Shown: positions 1 to 5,269 of the stretch, piece by piece
Position numbering within the stretch: the first letter of the stretch is position 1
Layout of the letters: each line of letters opens with the position of its first letter
Source of the DNA: a bacterium
Lineage (GTDB): Bacteria; Spirochaetota; UBA4802; UBA5550
Length of the DNA: 14,913 nt
Assembly (NCBI GenBank): GCA_024224995.1
Contig: JAAENB010000239.1
Location: 1 to 14,913 of the forward strand
Direction of reading: 5' to 3'
Notes under the pieces: generated by a model
What the model was told of the DNA's origin: nothing
Database searches by the model: none
What the model saw: only the letters and a program-made list of their open reading frames with translations
Made by a program: the position numbers and the translations under genes

Positions 1-1
1 G

Positions 2-967
2 AATTACCAGGAAGATACCGGTTTGACTTCCAAATTAATGATCTATAATTGGGACGGCAATTCTTTTGAGGTTTGTCAACCAATCTCGCTTTTTGGGGTT
101 TATGATACTGAATTTTTTACGTTAAACGGAGAGAGTTACCTGGCAGTGGCAAGGTTCTATGACGGCACAACGCATACGCTGAACTCAGTAATCTATAAAT
201 GGAACAGCAGTACAAATTTATTTGAAAGCTTCCAGACTATTGCCACGAACGGAGCACAGGACTGGGAATATTTTACTATTGGGGAGAGCAGTTTTTTAGC
301 GCTGGCCAATTACCGGAACGGGACCACACGCCAGGTAGACTCCCTGGTATACCGGTGGAACGGGAAAAATTTTGAAGAGTTTCAGAGAATTCCCACGCAA
401 GGAGCAGCGGATTGGGAATCCTTTACCGTTGGAGAGGACAGTTTTATTATTGTCTCGAATTATAACAATGATACAACGCACACAAATGAGTCGGTGATAT
501 ATAAATGGAACGGATATTCCTTTGAAGAATACCAGTCAATACCAACGGGAGGTAGTTTTGAATGGAAATCTTTTTCCATTAACGGAGAGAGCTTTCTTGC
601 GGTAGCGGTTCATTATAATGCTATCGGGTACACGTGCGCTTCAAGAATTTATAAATGGGACGGGAGTTATTTTGTAGAGTATCAATCCATTCTCACGTAC
701 GGCGGTTCCGATTGGGAATATTTTTCCATTGGGGGAAGTCATTATTTAGCAGTGGCAAACTATTATGACGGAGACTATGATGTTGATTCGGTGATTTATA
801 AATGGAACGGAAGTTCTTTTGAAGAGTTCCAAAAATTTTTCGCAGAAGGAGCCTATGATCTTGAATACTTTACCATTGATGGAGAAAGTTATTTCGCAGC
901 GGCAAGTTATCATGATGCCGGCGGGTATAATACGGAATCTAAAATTTATAAAGCCCAGCTGGAATAA
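2..967 (+). CDS. EAR/EPTP-repeat beta-propeller protein, 5'-truncated by the window edge
   Basis: Only the C-terminal part is present. The frame is open to the first base, and the residues before the first possible start (TTG at 23) already fit the repeat pattern, so the gene begins upstream. Six full repeats of about 50 residues are visible. Each has the pattern S-x-I-Y-K-W-N/D-G-x-x-F-E-x-F/Y-Q, then G-x-x-D-W-E-Y/S-F-T/S-I, then G-E-S-F/Y-L-A-V-A-N-Y. The sequence ends in a lone strand (SKIYKAQLE). This is the EAR (epitempin/EPTP) signature. Such repeats typically form seven-bladed propellers, with the last strand closing the ring against the N-terminal one; an upstream remnant would supply blade seven. 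In animals (LGI family) EAR domains bind surface proteins; bacterial members are poorly characterised. An extracellular binding role is inferred. No catalytic motif is seen. The signal peptide, if any, lies outside the window. Confidence 0.85.
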   Translation, partial: NYQEDTGLTSKLMIYNWDGNSFEVCQPISLFGVYDTEFFTLNGESYLAVARFYDGTTHTLNSVIYKWNSSTNLFESFQTIATNGAQDWEYFTIGESSFLALANYRNGTTRQVDSLVYRWNGKNFEEFQRIPTQGAADWESFTVGEDSFIIVSNYNNDTTHTNESVIYKWNGYSFEEYQSIPTGGSFEWKSFSINGESFLAVAVHYNAIGYTCASRIYKWDGSYFVEYQSILTYGGSDWEYFSIGGSHYLAVANYYDGDYDVDSVIYKWNGSSFEEFQKFFAEGAYDLEYFTIDGESYFAAASYHDAGGYNTESKIYKAQLE

Positions 968-1011
968 CACACAGTGAGTCATGGCTCGTCTAACGTGCCC
1001 CTGAAACTACG

Positions 1012-1049
1012 CGTTTTTGAATTTTTTTTGCAAAAAAGCGAAAAAAACG
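1012..1049. repeat. A/T-tract hairpin with nested palindrome
   Basis: A perfect 14-bp palindrome TTTTTTGCAAAAAA (1024-1037) sits inside outer arms CGTTTTT (1012-1018) and AAAAACG (1043-1049). It follows the EAR-repeat gene by about 45 bp and lies just upstream of a good -35 box at 1060. It could act as bent DNA or an UP-like element for that promoter, or help end upstream transcription. There is no clean U-tract after a GC stem, so it is not called a terminator. Confidence 0.35.
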
Positions 1050-1059
1050 TGATGAAAAC

Positions 1060-1088
1060 TTGACGCTCTAATAAATAATGATTATATT
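1060..1088 (+). promoter_or_regulatory. Candidate sigma-70 promoter
   Basis: TTGACG (1060-1065) and TATATT (1083-1088) are separated by exactly 17 bp. A transcript would start near 1094, inside the terminator-like hairpin at 1091-1127. Either this promoter is fortuitous, or it makes a short or attenuated leader ahead of the lipoprotein gene at 1236. Confidence 0.4.
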
Positions 1089-1090
1089 CT

Positions 1091-1127
1091 AAGGATTTGC
1101 CAATAGAGCGGTGAGTCCTTTTTTTTT
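1091..1127 (+). terminator. Terminator-like hairpin with T9 tract
   Basis: The arms AAGGATTTGCC (1091-1101) and GGTGAGTCCTT (1110-1120) can pair over 11 positions as RNA, three of them G-U, around an 8-nt loop. Nine T residues follow (1119-1127, the first two within the arm). This fits a rho-independent terminator for the EAR-repeat gene ending at 967, 124 bp upstream. The wobble pairs make the stem only moderately stable. Confidence 0.5.
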
Positions 1128-1152
1128 GAATTTTTTCCCGGAAAGCTAATTT

Positions 1153-1203
1153 TTGAATAACATAACATTGAGCAATATTATCACTATGTATTAGTGATTA
1201 TAT
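1153..1203 (+). promoter_or_regulatory. Promoter with operator-like palindrome upstream of the large lipoprotein
   Basis: TTGAAT (1153-1158) and TATTAT (1176-1181) are 17 bp apart. An inverted repeat with arms at 1175-1186 and 1192-1203 pairs at 11 of 12 positions around a 5-bp centre and covers the whole -10 box; its core is ATCACTA...TAGTGAT. A dimeric regulator bound there would block polymerase. Transcription would start near 1188, giving a leader of about 48 nt to the ATG at 1236. Confidence 0.45.
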
Positions 1204-1235
1204 AAAATTATAATTTATAGTATGGAGGGTGTTTA

Positions 1236-3122
1236 ATGTTTAAAAAAACATTACGTATAAGTTTTTTATTTTTTCTCAGCCTCATCTTAGCGGGGGCTAT
1301 TGGCTGCTTTGGGGGCGGTGATGGTGATGGTGATGACAGCAAGGACATAACCATAAACGGGTATGTGAACGGCTCGGGCGCGGCATTAAATAATGCAGCG
1401 GTGAAAATTGGGGAAGAGTCGGAAGCAACCGGGGAGTCCGGAAAATTCAGCATTGAAGTCAGCTCGGATGATTCGGTTGAAACCAACAGCGGAACCATAT
1501 TTACCGTAGAAGTTACTGCCGACGGTTATGGAACCGGGTACGCGAAGGTTGTCTATATTGACGGAACAACCGAATACAGTACCGAGATCAAACTGCTGGC
1601 CGTAACCGACGCCATTACCGATGGTGATGATATAACAAACGGTGTTGATATTAAACAATCAGGAACCACCGTAGGGGAGATAACAATTCCCGAAGGATCT
1701 TTCCCCGCAGGCGTAACAAAAATCACCGGGAAGGTAACCTATATTGATCCCACAACACCGGATATTGATTCCGCGCCGGGTGGAGATTTTCTCGCAGTAA
1801 GAACAGCCGATCCAAATAACACGGTTTCACTTGATTCCCTGGGAATGATGGAATTTGAACTGCAAGACCAGGATGGAAATCCCGTAACCCAGCTGCAAGG
1901 GGCGGGCGCCACGCTTAAAATGAAAGTACCATCGGGAGTTACCGCGTCAATAGGAGAGACGATTCCCCTGTGGTGGTATAATACGGAAACAGGCCTGTGG
2001 CAGGAAGACGGTTCCGGAAAAGTAATATCGGAAGACGGACAATTATGGATAACGGGAACCGTGACACACTTTAGCTGGTGGAACTATGACAGACCCATTG
2101 AGTCGCATGCCTGTTTTGAGTTTTCAATTGTAGACAGTGCCACGAACATTCCCGTGAATCTTTCCTGGTATGTTGAAGGGGTAAGCTACACCGGAACTGC
2201 TCCATCCCGGCAGTGCAGCTGCGGCGGAACGAATTGGTCTACTTTTACGGTAATGCGCAGCAGCCAGGTACGGGTTTATGCAAAGTATAATGGGGTTCGA
2301 TATTACCTGGTTGAAGATACTCCCGGCACGGCCTATTCAATTAGCACCGATGCGGGAAACGCGAAAGTTTTTAATGCTCCTTCAGAGCAGGGAAGCTGCC
2401 GTACGGGCACGCTCAACGGAACCTCCTTTTTTCTTGACGGCCAGGATGGAATTCTACCTCTTGGAGGAGGAGGAATAAATTACGCGCCCGTAATTTCAGC
2501 CATTAGCTCTGATACGCCAAATCCCGTATCACAGGGAGTTACTATTCAATTAACAAGCACTGTAACAGATCCCGAAGGTGACGCAATTACAGTAAGCTGG
2601 GAAATGATAAGTGGCGGATCAACTATTTCTCCCGATTCCGAATCTTTTACCGGGGGAACCGCAACAGCAGCTTTTACAATTCCGGCAGTAACGTCAGTTG
2701 GAACATACGGAATTCGCATAAGCGCAACAGACAGTAATGGGAATGTATCCACAGTCTCAACAGCTATATGGGCGCAGGGAAACGGAATTATTACAGGGCG
2801 CATACGGTGCGGAGGAGATTGTGGTCCTGGTATTGATACCTATGATTATCTTCCCGGGGCAACAGTAGAATTATTTATCACTGCCTCAGATGAAGAGGTT
2901 CTTTTTGGAACAGTAACAAGCGATTCCCAGGGGAATTACACTATGACGGGAGTTCCAACTAATGAAGGTGATGGAGATGGAGATTTTCATGTTGATGGAT
3001 ATATAAAAGCATCCTTTACTAATGATGGAACCACGTATGTGGGAGAGAGTTATGGTATTTATTATGATGGTGGTTATGATTTTACCGCAGATGTTGATTA
3101 TGTAGGCGGAGGCGGAACGTAA
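1236..3122 (+). CDS. Multidomain surface lipoprotein with carboxypeptidase-regulatory-like, FAM171-like and Ig/PKD-like domains
   Basis: The 628-residue product starts at an ATG preceded by GGAGGG (1224-1229). Residues 1-23 are a lipoprotein signal peptide ending AIG with Cys24 as lipidation site; Phe at +2 suggests outer-membrane sorting. A Gly/Asp linker follows (GGGDGDGDD), encoded by three GGTGAT units. Residues about 37-120 resemble a carboxypeptidase regulatory-like beta-sandwich (NGYVNGSGAALNNAAVKI). Residues about 120-285 end in PLWWYNTETGLWQEDGSG and then VTHFSWWNYD, a pattern typical of FAM171/CILP-like bacterial domains. Residues 290-390 are an unassigned Cys-containing domain. About 415-512 is an Ig/PKD-like module (APVISAISSD...DPEGDAITVSW). 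About 518-625 is a SdrD-B/Cna-B-like domain. The role is probably surface binding or scaffolding; no catalytic residues are recognised. The domain names are recalled patterns, not search results. Confidence 0.85.
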   Translation: MFKKTLRISFLFFLSLILAGAIGCFGGGDGDGDDSKDITINGYVNGSGAALNNAAVKIGEESEATGESGKFSIEVSSDDSVETNSGTIFTVEVTADGYGTGYAKVVYIDGTTEYSTEIKLLAVTDAITDGDDITNGVDIKQSGTTVGEITIPEGSFPAGVTKITGKVTYIDPTTPDIDSAPGGDFLAVRTADPNNTVSLDSLGMMEFELQDQDGNPVTQLQGAGATLKMKVPSGVTASIGETIPLWWYNTETGLWQEDGSGKVISEDGQLWITGTVTHFSWWNYDRPIESHACFEFSIVDSATNIPVNLSWYVEGVSYTGTAPSRQCSCGGTNWSTFTVMRSSQVRVYAKYNGVRYYLVEDTPGTAYSISTDAGNAKVFNAPSEQGSCRTGTLNGTSFFLDGQDGILPLGGGGINYAPVISAISSDTPNPVSQGVTIQLTSTVTDPEGDAITVSWEMISGGSTISPDSESFTGGTATAAFTIPAVTSVGTYGIRISATDSNGNVSTVSTAIWAQGNGIITGRIRCGGDCGPGIDTYDYLPGATVELFITASDEEVLFGTVTSDSQGNYTMTGVPTNEGDGDGDFHVDGYIKASFTNDGTTYVGESYGIYYDGGYDFTADVDYVGGGGT

Positions 3123-3147
3123 GCCGGGACTTCGTTACTAAACGCTT

Positions 3148-3181
3148 TTTTCTCCGGCGGAGATTTTTCCGCCGGAGAAAA
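3148..3181. terminator. Strong hairpin between convergent genes, atypical terminator
   Basis: Perfect 14-bp arms at 3148-3161 and 3168-3181 (core CTCCGGCGGA / TCCGCCGGAG) surround a 6-nt loop. The hairpin lies between the stop of the large lipoprotein and the stop of the convergent small lipoprotein. The T-run precedes the stem and the A-run follows it, and this is true when read on either strand, so neither transcript has a U-tract after the GC stem. It may still end or protect both mRNAs. Confidence 0.55.
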
Positions 3182-3206
3182 TTCTACTATTATCTTTACA
3201 TCATTT

Positions 3207-3800
3207 TTACATCATCTTCATTTGTGCTTTAATTGAAAGGTACCATTTTCCGTTAACTTTCAGGAAGGTCAATTTCTCGGTTTTTTTATTGCCAAGAACG
3301 GCAGTACCCGTGGCTTTATCGCCTTCGGTTTTTACATCCTTAAGTTCCGCGTATGTTATCTCTTCCCCTTTCATCGTACCGGGAGAGGCTTTTTCCATTA
3401 TTTTTTCAATATCAGTAAGAAATCCTTTTATGTCTATTTTCGCATAGTTCTCGTTAGCGTATTTTTCCACACTGGCAGGATCTTTAATATTGAGTTTTGT
3501 TTTGCTGGTGTCGGGAAGTTTATACTTTTCTCGAATTTTTTTATAATCAGCTGTTACTGTTTTATCCTTTGAGAACGCAGTTAACATAGCTGTGCCCATA
3601 TCAAGTGAAAAAGCTAATAAGGCGAGTTCATCAGGGGCTACGAAATCGGTTATAGCGCTCATCTTTTTCTGGTCGATACCTTTCATCTTAGCGAAAAGAT
3701 CTTCCGGTGTTGCAGCTCCGGCAGAACCACCTTTTTTACATCCTATTCCTACCAGCGATATAGACAGAACCAGTATTAATAAAATATTGATTTTTCTCAT
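3207..3800 (-). CDS. Small putative lipoprotein of unknown function
   Basis: The 197-residue product starts at an ATG (3800-3798) with a strong GGAGGA Shine-Dalgarno at 3804-3809. The signal peptide ends VGIG with Cys21 as lipidation site, followed by a Lys/Gly/Ala-rich tether. The mature part is lysine-rich and mostly helical in appearance. It ends in a beta-like segment (KTEKLTFLKVNGKWYLSIK) resembling the close of NTF2-like/DUF4878-type lipoproteins, where a G-K-W-Y-L strand is common; this is only a fold hint. No catalytic motif is visible. It has its own promoter (3836-3864) and is divergent from the nucleosidase gene, so it is probably monocistronic. Export and lipidation are well supported; function is unknown. 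Confidence 0.8.
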   Translation of the reverse strand: MRKINILLILVLSISLVGIGCKKGGSAGAATPEDLFAKMKGIDQKKMSAITDFVAPDELALLAFSLDMGTAMLTAFSKDKTVTADYKKIREKYKLPDTSKTKLNIKDPASVEKYANENYAKIDIKGFLTDIEKIMEKASPGTMKGEEITYAELKDVKTEGDKATGTAVLGNKKTEKLTFLKVNGKWYLSIKAQMKMM

Positions 3801-3835
3801 TTATTCCTCCGTGAGTAATTTTTTTAATTTTCGTG

Positions 3836-3864
3836 ATTATGCATTATTATTTGGCGCGTGTCAA
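3836..3864 (-). promoter_or_regulatory. Sigma-70 promoter of the small lipoprotein gene
   Basis: On the minus strand a consensus TTGACA (3864-3859) and CATAAT (3841-3836) are separated by 17 bp. Transcription would start near 3830, giving a leader of about 30 nt that contains the GGAGGA site. Confidence 0.65.
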
Positions 3865-3953
3865 CTCGATTTAAATTTTTATTTAGCAATTTGCTGAACA
3901 AATAGAGAATCTGTCTATTTTTTGGAAACAGTATTCAAATATCCCGCTAGATC

Positions 3954-3982
3954 TTGACAAAAAATGCTGTTTTTATTATTCT
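3954..3982 (+). promoter_or_regulatory. Sigma-70 promoter of the nucleosidase gene
   Basis: Consensus TTGACA (3954-3959), a 17-bp spacer, then TATTCT (3977-3982). Transcription would begin near 3989, leaving a leader of only about 15 nt with a modest AGGACGG ribosome site at 3991-3997. It is back to back with the lipoprotein promoter, about 90 bp away. Confidence 0.65.
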
Positions 3983-4003
3983 TGCTTCACAGGACGGTAT
4001 AAA

Positions 4004-4744
4004 ATGGAACAATACATTGGTATTCTAACGGCAATGGAAAGTGAATTCAATTGCGTCAAAAATATTTTGCATTCGGAAAAGGTCCAAACGCAGAATAAGT
4101 ATAAAATCGCAACAGGCTTGTATCATGATGTGCCTGTTATTATCATAAAAAGCGGGGTAGGGATACCAAAGGCGCGCCGGGCAGCGGAGTTTCTTGTAAA
4201 AAATTATACGATAAAAGCCGTATTAAATGCCGGTATCGCGGGCGCTATAAAAGAGGGGTTTTCCATTGGTGATGTGGTAATTGGAAATACAGTTTTCTCT
4301 GAAAATCATAGCATTGGTAAACCAGATAAGGAATTGACCGATAGTATATTTAACTATTGCAGCGAAAAGAATGGCGCGGTTCACCAGGGGCCGGTTATTT
4401 CGGTAAGAAAACCGGTCTTGAGTTTGAAGAGAAAAAATGACTTATTCCGGGAATTCGGGGCATGGGCAGTTGATATGGAGGCATGGGGCGTGGGAGAGGC
4501 ATGCGCTAATAACAATATACCTTTTGCCGTAATTAAAACCATTTCCGATCACGCAGACGGGAGCGGCTGGTTTGAAGAAGACCTTTTTGACCGTGATGGT
4601 ATGCTCAGGGTGCCCAAAGCCCTGGCATTGCTGCTGAGGCATCCCGCAGCAACAATATCACACCTTTTATCTTTTAAAAAAAATATAAAAGAGGCCCTGG
4701 TAAGCCTGGAAACAGTAATGAAATTAATAATGAGTAAGCAGTAA
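4004..4744 (+). CDS. 5'-methylthioadenosine/S-adenosylhomocysteine nucleosidase-like protein (phosphorylase superfamily)
   Basis: The 246-residue product is a PNP/UDP phosphorylase-fold protein. Glu14 in AMESEF aligns with the general acid Glu12 of E. coli MTAN. LNAGIAGAI (74-82) matches the NAG(I/V)AG loop. Glu159 in AVDMEAWGVGEAC matches the ribose-binding VxME motif. Asp182 in ISDHAD fits the catalytic Asp of the IS-D-x-A-D motif. All key residues of a nucleoside hydrolase are therefore present. The expected reaction is cleavage of the N-glycosidic bond of MTA/SAH, recycling methyl-cycle by-products in the cytoplasm. Family relatives include futalosine hydrolase (MqnB) and the hopanoid-associated HpnG; the motif set does not exclude them. 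The tail (about 210-246) is longer than in E. coli MTAN (232 residues). The last 21 bp overlap the convergent membrane-protein gene. Confidence 0.82.
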   Translation: MEQYIGILTAMESEFNCVKNILHSEKVQTQNKYKIATGLYHDVPVIIIKSGVGIPKARRAAEFLVKNYTIKAVLNAGIAGAIKEGFSIGDVVIGNTVFSENHSIGKPDKELTDSIFNYCSEKNGAVHQGPVISVRKPVLSLKRKNDLFREFGAWAVDMEAWGVGEACANNNIPFAVIKTISDHADGSGWFEEDLFDRDGMLRVPKALALLLRHPAATISHLLSFKKNIKEALVSLETVMKLIMSKQ

Positions 4745-5101
4745 GAGACTGATTAATCCCGTTAATGCTTCACCAACAATAAAAAGAAATGAATGTGCGT
4801 TTTTAAAAACATTTGATTGCCATTTTACAGCAACAAGGTGAACTATAAAATGAAAAATACCAAAAGCATTAATAATTACCCATAAAACAAAATTATTGAA
4901 ATTGAGAACTGTCCATAAATAATAAAAAGCTAAAAGTGATATTGGAATATGTAAATATAGAAATATTAAATATTGAGTTTTTTCACTAAAGATTTTTAAG
5001 AATTTAACCATTTTCCATTCGCCTTGAAAACAGGCATCGAACTCATGCATAAATAAGAATAACATATTTAAAACAGCAAGGATTAGTATTGTGTTTTTCA
5101 T
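4724..5101 (-). CDS. Four-helix integral membrane protein, HExDA/EW type (DUF6713-like)
   Basis: The start is taken at ATG 5101-5099, because a GGAGGAG Shine-Dalgarno (5117-5111) lies 9 nt upstream; an ATG at 5119 overlaps that site. The product is 125 residues, with hydrophobic segments at about 3-18, 44-66, 72-91 and 104-122. Polar residues sit at helix ends: M-H-E-F-D-A (18-23), E-W (28-29), His51, and His84/His88 in FHFIVH. The HExDA...EW pattern recalls the DUF6713 family of small membrane proteins of unknown function; the assignment is from memory. The His/Glu/Asp set could bind metal or haem (inference). Composition is extreme: 58 of 240 bases in 4861-5100 are G or C (24%), against 47% in a sampled stretch of the neighbouring kinase gene, which suggests foreign origin. 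The gene converges on and overlaps the nucleosidase gene. Confidence 0.75.
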   Translation of the reverse strand: MKNTILILAVLNMLFLFMHEFDACFQGEWKMVKFLKIFSEKTQYLIFLYLHIPISLLAFYYLWTVLNFNNFVLWVIINAFGIFHFIVHLVAVKWQSNVFKNAHSFLFIVGEALTGLISLLLLTHY

Positions 5102-5126
5102 TGTGTGAATCTCCTCCATTATAATT

Positions 5127-5145
5127 CACTTTGCGTTGCAAAGTG
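5127..5145. promoter_or_regulatory. Perfect palindrome upstream of the membrane-protein gene
   Basis: CACTTTGC (5127-5134) and GCAAAGTG (5138-5145) form a perfect 8-3-8 inverted repeat, 10 bp upstream of the Shine-Dalgarno on the minus strand. A TATATT-like -10 (minus strand, about 5158-5153) sits just upstream, which places the palindrome at or after the transcription start. That is a usual operator position; it could also be a leader hairpin. Confidence 0.5.
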
Positions 5146-5192
5146 GCTTTGTAATATAAAGTAACTAAAAAAATCGATATCGGCAATAAAAA

Positions 5193-5212
5193 TTTTTTTT
5201 TTTTGGGGGGGG
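5193..5212. repeat. Homopolymer tract T12-G8
   Basis: Twelve T residues (5193-5204) run directly into eight G residues (5205-5212) in the spacer between the kinase gene and the membrane-protein gene. On the minus strand it is C8A12, upstream of the membrane-protein gene. Such tracts slip easily during replication, and also in sequencing. Confidence 0.7.
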
Positions 5213-5230
5213 ATAAGGTGAAAGAAAATT

Positions 5231-5258
5231 CTTCAAACTTCAAACTTTAAACCTCAAA
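5231..5258. repeat. Heptanucleotide tandem repeat, four copies
   Basis: The unit CTTCAAA occurs at 5231-5237 and 5238-5244, with variants CTTTAAA (5245-5251) and CCTCAAA (5252-5258). It lies 11 bp beyond the kinase stop codon. It is a low-complexity slippage repeat with no evident coding role. Confidence 0.7.
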
Positions 5259-5269
5259 CTTTCTTTTCT

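Noticed and set aside
3592..3897. Plus-strand open frame of 101 residues opposite the small lipoprotein
   Set aside because: It is antisense to a gene with signal peptide, ribosome site and promoter; it has no ribosome site of its own.
5102..5119. Start of the membrane protein at ATG 5119
   Set aside because: That ATG overlaps the GGAGGAG Shine-Dalgarno, which is correctly spaced for ATG 5101.
5043..5243. Minus-strand open frame of 66 residues through the T12-G8 tract
   Set aside because: It is generated by the homopolymer (poly-Lys/Pro-type translation) and overlaps the better supported membrane-protein gene.
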